A program made the position numbers and the translations under genes. The notes under the pieces were generated by a model. The model did no database searches. It saw only the letters and a program-made list of their open reading frames with translations, and was not told the DNA's origin. Positions 1 through 9,695 of a DNA stretch of 64,000 bases are shown in pieces (position 1 is the first letter of the stretch; each line of letters begins with the position of its first letter). This DNA comes from Bog-473 sp963730785 (GTDB taxonomy: Bacteria; Actinomycetota; Acidimicrobiia; Acidimicrobiales; RAAP-2): the NCBI GenBank assembly GCA_963730785.1, contig CAVSTF010000013.1, forward strand, positions 124,001-188,000, written 5' to 3'.

Positions 1-2652
1 CGGCCGGCGAGCTTGTCGCCTTCCGAGATCTTGCGCTTCTGGGCCACGTAGACCCGCACCAGCTGGTTGACCCCGGGGGGCAGCTCGTGCGATTCCTCAC
101 GGGAGAAGACGCGGACATCAATGACCTTGCCGTACTCACCGTGCGGGACCTTGAGGCTGGTGTCACGGACCTCGCGGGCCTTCTCACCGAAGATGGCGCG
201 CAGCAGGCGCTCTTCGGGCGTCTGCTCGGTCTCACCCTTGGGAGTGACCTTGCCCACCAGGACATCGCCCGGGGACACCTCGGCCCCCACGCGAATGATG
301 CCGCGGTCGTCCAGGTCGGCCAGGATCTCCTCGGAGAGGTTCGGGATGTCCCGGGTGATCTCCTCGGCGCCGAGCTTGGTGTCGCGGGCATCGACCTCGT
401 GCTCCTCAATGTGGATGGAGGTGAGCACGTCGTCGCGCACGAGACGCTCGGAGAGGATGATGGCGTCCTCGTAGTTGTAGCCCTCCCAGGGCATGAAGGC
501 GACCATCAGGTTCTTGCCCAGCGCCAGCTCACCGTTGTGGGTCGAAGGGCCGTCGGCGATGAGATCGCCGGTCGACAACTTCTGACCCTCAGCCACCAGC
601 GTGCGGTGGTTGATGCAGGTGTTCTGGTTGGAACGGCGGAACTTGGAGAGTCGGTAGACCTTCTTGGCCAACGTGGTGCCCAGGCGGTCCTTCTGGCCCG
701 GTGCGTAGTCGATGGTGACCGAGTCGCCACTGACTTCGAGCACGGTGCCGTTGCCTTCGGCCACCAGCACGTCGCCGGCGTCACGCGCCGCACGACCTTC
801 GACACCGGTGCCGATGTAGGGAGCTTCGGGCACCACCAGGGGCACCGCCTGCTTCTGCATGTTGGCGCCCATGAGGGCCCGGTTGGCGTCGTCGTGCTCG
901 ACGAAGGGGATCAGTGCGGTCGAGACCGACACGATCTGCTTCGGGGAGACGTCCATGAGGTCCACCTCGGATGGCGGCACGAAGTCGATCTCACTGGTGG
1001 TGCCGTAGGAGGTGTTGACCGCGCCCATGCGCACGCCGGTGCCTTGCGGGCCACGGCGCACCAGCACGCGCTCTTCGGTCAGACGGCCGTCGGCGCCGAC
1101 GGCCGCGTTGGCCTGGGCGATGACGTGCTCTTCCTCCTCGTCGGCGGCCAGGTAGCTGACCTCGTCGGTGACTACGACCGTCGACCACGGTGCGGTACGG
1201 CGTCTCAATGAAGCCGTACTCGTTGACCCGGGCGTAGGTGGCCAGGGCACCGATCAGACCGATGTTCGGTCCTTCCGGCGTCTCGATCGGGCACATGCGG
1301 CCGTAGTGGGACGTGTGCACGTCTCGCACTTCGAAACCGGCGCGCTCACGGGAGAGACCACCAGGTCCAAGCGCCGACAGGCGACGCTTGTGGGCCAGAC
1401 CCGACAGCGGGTTGTTCTGGTCCATGAACTGGCTGAGCTGGCTGGTCCCGAAGAACTCCTTGACCGCCGCCACCACGGGGCGGATGTTGATCAGGGTCTG
1501 CGGGGTGATGGCTTCGACGTCCTGGGTGGTCATGCGCTCGCGCACGACCCGCTCCATACGGGAGAGGCCGACTCGGACCTGGTTCTGAATCAGTTCGCCG
1601 ACCGAGCGGATACGCCGGTTGGCAAAGTGGTCCTGGTCGTCAATCCGGTAGGTGGACTCACCGTCGGCCATGTGCAGCGCCAGGTGGAGCATGTAGGTGG
1701 CCGAGGCCAGGATCTCCGACGGGCTGAGCACGCTCTGGTTGGGTGCCGGCTTCTCAATCTCGATGCCGAACAGATCTTCCAGGCGGTCGATTTCCGGGCC
1801 GAGCTTGCGGTTCAACTTGTAGCGGCCGACCCGGGTGAGGTCGTAGCGCTTGGGGTTGAAGAAGGCGTTCTCGAAGTAGACCCGGGCGGCTTCCGCCGAC
1901 AGGGGCTCACCGGGACGGGCGCGCTTGTAGATCTCAAGCAGTGCCTCTTCACGGGTGGGAGCCAGTCCCCGCTCCTTCTCCCACTGACCTTCAAGGAAGT
2001 CGAAGTGGCGGACGAAGCGGTCCAGGAAGGCCTCATCGCCATACCCGAGGGCACGCAGCAGCACGAAGAGCGACAGACGACGCTTGCGAGCCACGCGGCA
2101 ACCTGCGGTGACGTCCTTACCCGGCTTGGCCTCAATATCGAGCTCGATCCACTCACCACGGTAGGGGTGGATGGTGCCGGTGAAGACCGTCTTGGCATCA
2201 CGGCCAGGCTGGAAGATGACGCCAGGTGAGCGGACCAGCTGGCTCACCACGACACGCTCGGTGCCGTTGACGATGAACGTCCCACGGTCGGTCATCATCG
2301 GGAAGTCCCCCATGAAGACCGTCTGCTCCTTGATTTCGCCGGTGGTGGCGTTCAGGAACCGGGCCCGGACGAACACCGGTGCGGCGTACGTCATGTCCTT
2401 TTCCTTGCACTCCTCCACCGTGAACTTCGGCGGCGGGCGCAGGTCAGGGTCGGTCGGATCGAACTCGAGCTCGAGGCTCAGCTGTCCGGTGAAGTCTTCA
2501 ATGGGACTGATGTCGTGGTAGGCCTCGGCCAACCCCTTGTCGAGAAACCATTGAAACGAGTCGCGCTGAATGGCGATCAAGTCTGGAAGCTGGAGTGCCT
2601 CATCAATGTTGGCGAATGTGACACGTTCGGGACTGCGGGACCGTGAGGACAA
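1..2652 (-). CDS. rpoB: RNA polymerase beta subunit, partial, one frameshift
   Basis: This is the beta subunit of RNA polymerase; the 3' part runs off the left edge. The N-terminal part reads through the rifampicin region, with SQFMDQNN, HKRR and ALGPGG present, so Asp, His and Ser at the classic resistance sites look like the sensitive type. It continues to ETPEGPNIGLI. After ETPYRTVVDG the frame changes at about 1171-1180. One extra base there restores VVTDEVSYLAADEEE, and the rest of beta then reads cleanly in that frame to the window edge. Because rpoB is essential and both halves are conserved, I read this as a sequence error, not a pseudogene. It lies 318 bp downstream of rplL in the usual rplJL-rpoBC order. 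Confidence 0.97.
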
Positions 2653-2970
2653 CGGTCAACTCCTCCCAGGTGGGCTTGCGGCGGGTGGGTGCGGGTACTG
2701 CGTGGGTACAACGACGGTTACTAAGGGACCTGATCAGGGTCCGGGACGGTGCCGGGGCGCGTGCTGGCCCGCGGAATTACGGGAAAACGAGCACAAGGAC
2801 GCACGGCAACCCTGCATCTTACCCATGGGCGTGCCTGAGCACAACCCCTAGGCCGCGACAACCTAAGCGGGCCGAAGCCCGGAGCTGCGCGCCAGGCTAT
2901 GAGCGCCCAATCTCGACGTCAAGCATCCTGGCATCGGACCGGGCGACAGGCGCCCGGTCCGAGCCCGGAA
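2653..2970 (-). promoter_or_regulatory. rplL-rpoB intergenic region with perfect 12-bp hairpin
   Basis: This 318-bp gap has no gene. At 2934-2962, just after rplL, there is a perfect inverted repeat of 12 bp around a 5-base loop (TCGGACCGGGCG and its complement). No T tract follows on the transcribed strand, so it is more like an attenuator or RNase processing site than a full terminator. In other bacteria the rplL-rpoB gap adjusts polymerase subunit output relative to ribosomal protein output; that role here is inferred from position. Confidence 0.6.
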
Positions 2971-3366
2971 CTACTTAACTTCGACGGTGGCTCCAGCTGC
3001 CTCAAGGGCCGCCTTGGCCTTCTCGGCGTCTTCCTTGTTGGCCTTCTCGAGGACGGGCTTGGGAGCCGCCTCGACCAGGTCCTTGGCTTCCTTGAGACCC
3101 AGGCTGGTCAGTGCACGCACTTCCTTGATCACCTGGATCTTCTTGTCGCCGGCGTCGGTGAGGATGACGTCGAACTCGACCTTCTCCTCTTCGTCACCAC
3201 CAGCGTCGCCTCCGCCACCGGCCGGGGCCGCGGCAGCAACGGCCACGGGGGCGGCGGCAGTGACGCCGAAGCGCTCCTCAAAGTCCTTCAACAGTTCGCT
3301 CAGCTGGATCACCGATAGTTCGGCGATGCCATCGAGGATCTGGTCCTTCGTCAGGGTTCCTGCCAT
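2971..3366 (-). CDS. rplL: 50S ribosomal protein L7/L12
   Basis: This is the stalk protein of the large subunit, 131 residues, which recruits translation GTPases. The N-terminal dimerisation part (about 1-35) is followed by an Ala/Gly hinge (about 38-58). The conserved C-terminal domain contains EFDVILTDAGDKKIQVIKEV and LGLKEAKDLVE. It sits 57 bp downstream of rplJ, as expected for the two stalk genes. The length and hinge are normal for actinobacteria. Confidence 0.98.
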   Translation of the reverse strand: MAGTLTKDQILDGIAELSVIQLSELLKDFEERFGVTAAAPVAVAAAAPAGGGGDAGGDEEEKVEFDVILTDAGDKKIQVIKEVRALTSLGLKEAKDLVEAAPKPVLEKANKEDAEKAKAALEAAGATVEVK

Positions 3367-3423
3367 CTGAATGGCCTTCCTTTCTTACCTTCGGTCTTGG
3401 GTGTTCGTCGTATCGATCTGGGA

Positions 3424-4164
3424 CTACTCAGCCGCGTCGTCAGCGGCGGGTTCGGCCGCCACTTCTTCGGCTGGTGCTTCGGCTTCCACCGCGGCCTCGG
3501 CTGGTGCTTCGGCTTCCACCGCAGCCTCAGCTGGAGCGTCGGCTACTTCGGTGGCGGCTTCAGGAGCAGCTGCCTCCTCGGTTGCCGGGGCTTCCGCCGG
3601 CTCAGCGGCCGCCTCGGGCACCTTTTCGCCGCCGGCCTCGCGCTGCTCAATGAGGGCGGAGATGCCGTAGGCCAAGTTGCGGGGCAGGGCCTGGAGGAGG
3701 CCGGCCATCTGCTGCATGGGCGCCGCCAGGGCACCGGCGATGCGGGCCAACAGCACGTCGCGTGAGGGCAGATCGGCCAGCGCGCTCAGGTCGGAGGCCG
3801 AGAGCAGGGAGCCGTCGGCCAGTCCACCCTTAATGACCAGCAGCGGATTCGAGCGGGCGAAGTCGCGGAGGGCCTTGGCGACCGCACTGACGTCACCGTC
3901 GACGAAGGTGAGGGCGGTCGGACCGCTCAGGTACTCAGCCAACGGCTGGTAGTCACTGCCATCGATGGCCCGGCGGACCAGGGTGTTCTTGAAGATCTTG
4001 TAGTCCCCACCCACGCTGGCCAGGGTGTTGCGAAGGTCGGCCAGTTCTGAGGTGCTCAGACCGCGGTACTCGCTGACGATGGATGCGGTGGAGTCGCCCA
4101 TGAGCGTCTTCACCTCGTCAACGACGGCGATCTTGTGGGTCATCTGTGCGTTCTGCGTTGCCAT
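3424..4164 (-). CDS. rplJ: 50S ribosomal protein L10 with acidic Ala/Glu/Pro tail
   Basis: L10 is the stalk base that binds 23S rRNA and carries the L7/L12 dimers. Residues 1 to about 180 show the family pattern (SEYRGLSTSELADLR, FKNTLVRRAI, and the C-terminal helix region near ALPRNLAYGI). The protein is 246 residues, about 65 longer than usual. The extra tail is almost entirely Ala, Glu, Pro and Val and is partly built from a 30-bp direct repeat (3470-3529). Acidic tails occur on some actinobacterial L10 proteins; the function of this one is unknown. Confidence 0.96.
   Translation of the reverse strand: MATQNAQMTHKIAVVDEVKTLMGDSTASIVSEYRGLSTSELADLRNTLASVGGDYKIFKNTLVRRAIDGSDYQPLAEYLSGPTALTFVDGDVSAVAKALRDFARSNPLLVIKGGLADGSLLSASDLSALADLPSRDVLLARIAGALAAPMQQMAGLLQALPRNLAYGISALIEQREAGGEKVPEAAAEPAEAPATEEAAAPEAATEVADAPAEAAVEAEAPAEAAVEAEAPAEEVAAEPAADDAAE
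3470..3529. repeat. 30-bp tandem direct repeat inside rplJ
   Basis: Two 30-base copies (3470-3499 and 3500-3529) differ at two positions. Each encodes ten residues of the Ala/Glu/Pro tail of L10. A partial, more diverged copy follows. It looks like local duplication extending a disordered tail. Confidence 0.85.
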
Positions 4165-4400
4165 CTTTAGTCCTCCACCGGGATCAACCGCCCGGCGACG
4201 GGCCAGGATCTCCGATGTGCGACGGCGCAGAAGCCGAGACCGGCTCTTGCAGTTGTCGCCTCGTCAGGCGGACCCGTGAGGGCCCCTTACGCACCCGAGG
4301 GTGCACCGGAGGTCTTTGGCGTGTGGATTCAGTGCTCGTCCGCCGGAGCGGTGAGCTGTACGGGTAATGGTAGTACGGCGATCGGGAGGGTCCCGACCGG
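4165..4400 (-). promoter_or_regulatory. rplA-rplJ intergenic region, candidate L10 leader
   Basis: A 236-bp gap on the transcribed strand separates rplA from rplJ. Directly after rplA there is a 6-bp stem with a 3-base loop (4382-4396). In most bacteria this interval carries the structured L10 leader that L10-L12 binds to repress rplJL translation. The position and length fit, but I did not fold it to confirm the consensus. Confidence 0.45.
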
Positions 4401-5123
4401 CTATGCGGTGGCGGCCAATTCCTCCGCCACAAAGCGGGCGCGAGCTGGGTCGATGTGGACCCCGGGGCCCATGGTGCTGGCGATGGTGACCGAGAGGAGG
4501 TAGCGCCCCTTGGCCGAAGGCGGCTTGGCCCGCTGCAGTTCCTCAATCACGGCATGCACGTTGGCCACCAGTTGCTCACGGGTGAACGAGGCCTTGCCGA
4601 CCCGGATGTGGACGTTGCCCACCTTGTCGGTGCGGTATTCGACCCGGCCACCCTTGAACTCGGTGACGGCCTTGCCGACGTCCATGGTCACGGTGCCGGT
4701 CTTGGGGTTGGGCATGAGCCCACGGGGACCCAGCACCCGGCCGAGCGTTCCCACCTGGCCCATGAGGTCCGGCGTGGCGATGGCCACGTCGAAGTCCAGG
4801 AAGCCCCCGGCGACCTTGGCCACCAGGTCGTCCGCGCCGACCACGTCGGCGCCAGCGGCCCGGGCCTCGGCGGCGGCTTCACCGGCCGCGAAGACGGCCA
4901 CGCGCTCGGTCCGACCGGTACCCGAGGGCAGCGACAGCGTGCCCCGGACGATCTGGTCGGCCTTGCGGGGGTCCACGCCGAGTCGGACGGCCAACTCCAC
5001 CGTCTCGTCGAACTTGGCACCGGCCAAGGACTTGATGAGCTCAACCGCCTCGACGACGCTGTACAGCGCCTCGCGGTCGACCTTGCCTAGTGCTTCTGTG
5101 TACTTCTTGCCGTGCTGGGCCAT
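4401..5123 (-). CDS. rplA: 50S ribosomal protein L1
   Basis: L1 (240 residues) forms the stalk at the E-site side of the large subunit and usually autoregulates the L11 operon. Recognisable segments are KFDETVELAVRLGVDPRKAD, the GTGRTERVAVFA block, VLGPRGLMPNPKTGTV and GNVHIRVGKASF. Its length is normal. It follows rplK after 33 bp and is co-oriented with the whole block. Confidence 0.98.
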   Translation of the reverse strand: MAQHGKKYTEALGKVDREALYSVVEAVELIKSLAGAKFDETVELAVRLGVDPRKADQIVRGTLSLPSGTGRTERVAVFAAGEAAAEARAAGADVVGADDLVAKVAGGFLDFDVAIATPDLMGQVGTLGRVLGPRGLMPNPKTGTVTMDVGKAVTEFKGGRVEYRTDKVGNVHIRVGKASFTREQLVANVHAVIEELQRAKPPSAKGRYLLSVTIASTMGPGVHIDPARARFVAEELAATA

Positions 5124-5156
5124 CGTCTGTCTCCTGTTGCGGTCTGGTGTGGTCGC

Positions 5157-5588
5157 TTAGCCAGCGACCTTGATCCCCATGGAACGGGCTGTCCCGGCGA
5201 CCTGCTTCTTGGCCGCCTCGAGATCATTGGTGTTGAGGTCCTTGAGCTTCACCTGGGCGATTTCAGCCAGCTGAGCCTCGGTGATGGTGCCGACTTGCTC
5301 ACGACCGGCGGTCGCTGCGCCCTTGGCCAACCCGGCGGCGGTGCGCAAGAGCACCGGCGTCGGCGAGGTCTTGAGGACGAAACTGAACGTGCGGTCCTCG
5401 TAAATGGTGATGTCGACCGGTACAACGGTGCCCCGCATGCTCTCGGTGGCCGAGTTGTACTGCTTGCAGAATTCCATTGTCTGGACCCCGTGAGGTCCGA
5501 GTGCCGTACCCACTGGCGGGGCGGGGGTTGCCGATCCGGCTTCGAGCTGGATCTTCACCACGGCGAGGACACGCTTCTTGGGTGCCAT
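5157..5588 (-). CDS. rplK: 50S ribosomal protein L11
   Basis: L11 (143 residues) binds the GTPase-associated centre of 23S rRNA and is needed for stringent-response sensing. The N-terminal domain shows the proline-rich VGTALGPHGVQTMEFCKQYN segment. The C-terminal RNA-binding domain contains GTITEAQLAEIAQVKLKDLN and ends near AGTARSMGI. It lies 30 bp after nusG and has standard length. Confidence 0.98.
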   Translation of the reverse strand: MAPKKRVLAVVKIQLEAGSATPAPPVGTALGPHGVQTMEFCKQYNSATESMRGTVVPVDITIYEDRTFSFVLKTSPTPVLLRTAAGLAKGAATAGREQVGTITEAQLAEIAQVKLKDLNTNDLEAAKKQVAGTARSMGIKVAG

Positions 5589-5618
5589 CGTCTGTTGTCT
5601 CCTTCTTCCTCTTCGAAC

Positions 5619-6350
5619 CTAGAGCTTGGCGACTTGACTGAACTCGAGCTCCACTGGAGTCTCTCGTCCAAAAATGTTCACCAACACCTTGAGCTTGAGC
5701 TGGTCTTCGTTGATTTCGGCGATTTGGCCGGAGAAGTCCGCGAACGGGCCTTCCTTCACCCGCACCGTCTCGTCCACTTCGTACTCAAGACGGGGACGGC
5801 TGCGCTTGGTGGTGGCTTCGACACCCTCGGCCTTGACCTGCAGGATGTTCTCGACCTCACGGCGGGACAGCGGCGTCGGCTTGGTGCCCGGGCCCACGAA
5901 ACCGGTCACGCCAGGCGTGTTCCGGATGGCGCCCCAGGTGTCGTCGTCCAGGTCGCAGCGCACCAGGAGGTAGCCCGGGAACACCTTCTTCTGGACGGTG
6001 ACCTTCTTGCCGCCCTTGAACTCGACGACGTCTTCCATGGGGATGACCACTTCGAAGACTCGGTCTTCGATGCCACGAGAGGCGACCACGTTGCCCATGT
6101 TGGAGCGCACCTTGTTCTCGTAACCCGAGTAAGTGTGCACGACGTACCAGCGTCCGGGACGGTCGTACGGACTCTCGACCGGGACGATTTCCTCTTCTTC
6201 GCCGTCTTCGCCCCACCCGCCGAGCTCAATGGTCTCGTCAGTCGGGTCGGCGGTGGCATCCAGCACGAGGTCCGGCTCAGCCGGGCTCTCGACGGATTCT
6301 TGGGTCGTCACTGCAGTGTCCTCCGCATCAATATCGGTCGTATCGCTCAT
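5619..6350 (-). CDS. nusG: Transcription termination/antitermination factor NusG
   Basis: NusG binds RNA polymerase and links it to Rho or to ribosomal S10. Residues about 67-175 are the NGN domain (GRWYVVHTYSGYENKV, FPGYLLVRCDL, GFVGPGTKPTPLS). The last 60 residues form the KOW domain (VRVKEGPFADFSGQI). The first 65 residues are an acidic, Thr/Asp/Glu-rich extension, common in actinobacterial NusG. It begins 4 bp after the secE stop. Confidence 0.97.
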   Translation of the reverse strand: MSDTTDIDAEDTAVTTQESVESPAEPDLVLDATADPTDETIELGGWGEDGEEEEIVPVESPYDRPGRWYVVHTYSGYENKVRSNMGNVVASRGIEDRVFEVVIPMEDVVEFKGGKKVTVQKKVFPGYLLVRCDLDDDTWGAIRNTPGVTGFVGPGTKPTPLSRREVENILQVKAEGVEATTKRSRPRLEYEVDETVRVKEGPFADFSGQIAEINEDQLKLKVLVNIFGRETPVELEFSQVAKL

Positions 6351-6354
6351 CGCA

Positions 6355-6678
6355 TTACCGGTTGAAGAGCTGAGTGATCAGCTTCCCGATCCCCAGGTTG
6401 AGCACGAAGATCAGGCTGATCATGATGACCAGGACGGTGACAACGATGGTGGTGTAGTTGATGAGTTCGGTCCGGCTGGGCCACGCCACCTGGCGCATCT
6501 CATCGCGGATCTCCCGGGTGAACTGGACCGGCGTCGTGCGCTTGCGACCCGACGGGCCACGGGCGGTGCGGTTGGCCCGCTGCTGGTTCTGCGCTCCAGT
6601 GGCGCGGCGCGCCGACGGAGACCCATCGGCCTCCATCTGACCCTGGCGCTGCATCATGCGCTTGGTTTCGCGGTTCAC
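6355..6678 (-). CDS. secE: Preprotein translocase subunit SecE
   Basis: SecE (107 residues) is the single-helix clamp of the SecYEG channel. A basic, low-complexity N-terminal part is followed by the family signature FTREIRDEMRQVAWPSR. One membrane helix follows (about residues 78-98). The product sits at the cytoplasmic membrane. The gene is immediately upstream of nusG and downstream of tRNA-Trp. Confidence 0.96.
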   Translation of the reverse strand: MNRETKRMMQRQGQMEADGSPSARRATGAQNQQRANRTARGPSGRKRTTPVQFTREIRDEMRQVAWPSRTELINYTTIVVTVLVIMISLIFVLNLGIGKLITQLFNR

Positions 6679-6724
6679 GGGTTCTGCCTCACATCAATAG
6701 TCGGTTACTACATGGGGTTCTGAG

Positions 6725-6797
6725 CAGGGCAGGAGGGACTTGAACCCCCAACCTACGGTTTTGGAGACCGTTGCTCTGCCAATTGAGCTACTGCCCT
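6725..6797 (-). tRNA. tRNA-Trp (CCA anticodon)
   Basis: A 73-nt cloverleaf reads on the minus strand. The acceptor AGGGCAG pairs with CTGCCCT, the anticodon loop holds CCA (CTCCAAA), and the T arm carries GGTTCAAGTC. CCA is not encoded. Its place between rpmG and secE is the usual one. Confidence 0.97.
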
Positions 6798-6867
6798 CGG
6801 TGGGGTGGTGCATCCCCCTGACCTGGGGAACGGCCAGCCAGAGTAGCACTGGCCAACTGAGGAACGC

Positions 6868-7032
6868 TCAGCGGGTCTCCTTGTGGACCGTGTGCTGGCG
6901 GTCCCAGCGGCAGAACTTCTTCATTTCGATCCGCTCGCGGTCGTTCAGTTTGTTCTTGGTGGTGATGTAGTTACGCCGCTTGCATACCTCGCACGCCAGC
7001 GTGACCTGCACCCGCTTCTCGTTCTTTGCCAT
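6868..7032 (-). CDS. rpmG: 50S ribosomal protein L33
   Basis: L33 is 54 residues from the ATG at 7032; a longer upstream reading is not supported. It has the family pattern MAKNEKR, CEVCKRRNY and HTVHKE. The first zinc-type pair CxxC is present, but the second pair reads CRWD, so the fourth Cys is replaced by Asp. It lies between tRNA-Met and tRNA-Trp. Confidence 0.95.
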   Translation of the reverse strand: MAKNEKRVQVTLACEVCKRRNYITTKNKLNDRERIEMKKFCRWDRQHTVHKETR

Positions 7033-7080
7033 CCTGGTCCTTCCTCTTCTGCTTCTGCCCCGGGAACCACCCCAGGCTGG

Positions 7081-7154
7081 TAGCGGCGGCGGGACTCGAA
7101 CCCGCGACAACACGATTATGAGCCGTGTGCTCTGACCAACTGAGCTACGCCGCC
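7081..7154 (-). tRNA. tRNA-Met (CAT anticodon, elongator type)
   Basis: A 74-nt cloverleaf on the minus strand has acceptor GGCGGCG pairing with CGCCGCT (one G-U pair), the anticodon CAT in GGCTCATAATC, and T arm GGGTTCGAGTCCC. The 1-72 pair is formed (G-U), which fits an elongator rather than an initiator tRNA. Confidence 0.95.
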
Positions 7155-7161
7155 ATGGGCG

Positions 7162-7234
7162 AGCCCCCTGTCAGAATTGAACTGACGACACCAGCCTTAC
7201 CATGGCTGTGCTCTACCGACTGAGCTAAGGGGGC
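7162..7234 (-). tRNA. tRNA-Thr (GGT anticodon)
   Basis: A 73-nt cloverleaf on the minus strand has acceptor GCCCCCT pairing with AGGGGGC and anticodon GGT in CATGGTAAG. It lies 7 bp upstream of tRNA-Met, so the two are probably cotranscribed. Confidence 0.95.
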
Positions 7235-7334
7235 GCCGCGACCTTCCGGTCACGAACCGTCAATGATAGCCAGAGCACGGCAAGCGACGCCTGCGCCATC
7301 ACTGCCGGTGACCGGTCAACAGTACCATCCGGCC

Positions 7335-7856
7335 ATGGAGATCAGATTGGCCACGCCCGGGGATGCCGAAGCCATCCGCTCCATCTACAACATCGAGGTG
7401 CTCGGGAGCACCAACACCTTCGACATGGTGGCCCGGACCAAAGAGGAGCAGGAAGCCTGGTTGGCCCACCACGGTGGGGTCCATCCGGCGGTGGTGGCCA
7501 CCGAATCGCCGACCGTGACGACCGGCCATCTCGGCACCGGTGGTGAGGTCATTTTGGGCTTCGGATCCCTCTCCTCGTTCCGGGAGCGCTCCGGGTATGC
7601 CGCCACGGCCGAGAATTCGGTCTACGTCGACCGCGACCATCGGGGGAAGGGGGTGGGCAAAGCGATCCTGGCCGAGTTGCTCACCCTGGCGGCCTCGCAC
7701 GGATTCCACTCGATCATCGCCCGCATTGCCGGGCACAACGAGACCTCCATTGCGCTGCACCAAGCCGCCGGCTTCGAATTGGTGGGGGTCGAACGCGAGG
7801 TCGGCCGCAAGCACCGCCAGTGGCTGGACGTGGTCGAGCTCCAGCGCCTGCTGTAA
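7335..7856 (+). CDS. GNAT N-acetyltransferase, phosphinothricin/amino-acid type
   Basis: This 173-residue protein resembles the Pat/Bar/MddA group of GNAT acetyltransferases, which acetylate the amino group of phosphinothricin, methionine sulfoximine or related amino acids using acetyl-CoA. The family start is MEIRLATPGDAEAIRSIYN, with SVYVDRDHRGKGVGKAIL as the acetyl-CoA pyrophosphate loop and IALHQAAGFELVG near the C-terminus. I chose the ATG at 7335 because the domain begins right there. It is convergent with the mannosyltransferase gene. The substrate cannot be told from sequence. Confidence 0.85.
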   Translation: MEIRLATPGDAEAIRSIYNIEVLGSTNTFDMVARTKEEQEAWLAHHGGVHPAVVATESPTVTTGHLGTGGEVILGFGSLSSFRERSGYAATAENSVYVDRDHRGKGVGKAILAELLTLAASHGFHSIIARIAGHNETSIALHQAAGFELVGVEREVGRKHRQWLDVVELQRLL

Positions 7857-7863
7857 GCCGGAG

Positions 7864-9526
7864 TTAGGCCTCGAAGGCGGGTGTGGTCGACCCGTGTGTC
7901 GCCGGTAGGGCCGACGCCAGGCGGGTGGTGTCGATCTGCCACGAGGTGGTCCAGCGTCCCAACGGGAACATAGCCACCCCCCACAGGACGGCCACGGCGG
8001 CCACCATGCTGGCCGGATTGGTGTGGATCAGCTGGTTCAGGAGTGAGGCGCCACCGGTCAGGCCGATGAAGGGCGCCACCATGGAGAGGCCCACCGAAAG
8101 GGTGCGCATGCGCCCGGTGACGATGGGGGCCATCAAGATGATGCCCCAGGTCAGGTACCACGGCTGCACGACCGGGCCCAGCAGGACGAACATCAGCATG
8201 GAGATGCCGACCGCCCGCAGTGTGCCCATCCGCACGTGGTGCTTGAGGCAGTAGAGGGCCACCCCGGCCGCTGCCATCAACCCGAGCAGCCGGGTCACGG
8301 TCAATACGCCGCCGAGGCTGACGTTGAGGTGCACCAGATGCAGGGCGCCGCTGAGCACGAGGCCAATGGCGGTGGCGGGGGCCATCCAGGAGCGGACCGT
8401 ACCCGGAGTACCCAAGTTCACTATCCAGCCCCAGCCCAGACCCGAGAACAGGGTCAAGGCGGTCATGACCACCAGGGCGATGAGGGCCGCCTTGGCCACC
8501 GGGCGTACCCGTTGCCGCCAGTCGACGCCCGGCCCGGCCCAGTCCCAGGCCACATAGATAATTCCCATGGCCGCCGGCACCTTGATGGCGGCCGCCATGG
8601 TGCACAGCACCACGCCGATGACCGGATGCTTGTACTTGGCCGCCGTCAGCCCGGCCAGCAGCAGGCCAACCATGATGGCGTCGTTATGGGCGCCGCCGAT
8701 GAGCGCCAACAGCGTCAGCGGGTTCAGCACGGCAAAGACAAAGGCCAGCCCGGGGTCGCGCCCGTAGGCGGCGGCCAACTTCGGGCACGCAGTAGGCGAT
8801 CAGAGCCACGCCGACGACCGACATGAAGCGGAGGAACAGGACGGTGATCTGGGCGTTGTGGCCACTCAGTGAGGCGAACCACCCGTCGACAATGAGAAAG
8901 AGCGGTCCGTAGGGGGCGGGGGTATTGATCCAGAGCCCGTCGACCGGATTGACGAACTGCCCCGACCCGAGCGTGCCGGGGCCGTAGTTGTACGGGTTGA
9001 TGTGGTGGCTCATCATTTCGCCCTGGGCCGCGTAGGAGAAGACGTCGCGACTGAAGAGCGGGGCCACCAACAACAACGGGACGATCCACATGGCCAGCAT
9101 CATGGCCAGCTGGCGCACGGGCGCACCCGGGCGGTAGCGCAGGGTCTGCACCAGGCCGAACCACACCCGGGCGAACAGCAACATGCCGCCGTAGACGGCC
9201 ACCACGCCAGGCAGCAAGAGGAACGGATTGTTCGGACCATTGCCCTCGCCGAAGAACCAGGTGCCGGCCATCTCCAGTTTGAAGGGCGAACTGGGCAGCG
9301 AGGCGCCGATGCACACGGACACGATGGCGATGAACCCGAGCAGGGCCGGGCGACGAAGGAAGCTCCAGTCGTCCGGGGCGCCGACTTCAGCCTCGACGCG
9401 CTCGGTAATGGTCAGATGGGGCGTCAGGCGAAGGCGAACGCCTTCGGCCAGCATGTTGAGTCGTTGCGCTTGTGCCTGGACGCGCTCCAACACGGCGGTT
9501 GCCGATGTTCTCGAGTGATCGTCCAC
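7864..9526 (-). CDS. MptB-like polyprenol-phosphate mannosyltransferase, one frameshift
   Basis: This polytopic membrane protein (about 553 residues after correction, GTG start) resembles actinobacterial MptA/MptB alpha-1,6-mannosyltransferases, which extend mannan on the outer face of the membrane from polyprenol-phosphate-mannose. Features include an early acidic loop after the first helix, LFSRDVFSYAAQGEMM (typical of the GT-C active-site loop), NPYNYGP, PAPYGPLF and a late VQPWYLTW motif. The frame breaks after LIAYCVP at 8783-8785, where one extra G restores KLAAAYGRDPGLAFVFA. Both halves are conserved, so I treat it as one gene with a sequence error. Confidence 0.85.
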
Positions 9527-9695
9527 TGGAAGTGTCAGTCTCGCTTCTTGAGGATTGAGCCGGCCCGACCATCCGGTTTTGGCTGCACTTGAAAAAGGGG
9601 AAGCCCTGCTCGCAACGCTTTCGCAATGTCATTGTAATGACATCCGGCCTCGAAGCAAGAGCAGCGCTGGGGTGCCAAATGACACTCCAGCTGCG

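Noticed and set aside
87..1211. Long plus-strand open frame (374 codons) opposite rpoB
   Set aside because: It is the mirror of the rpoB coding frame; the minus-strand reading gives conserved beta subunit, and this one has no recognisable domain.
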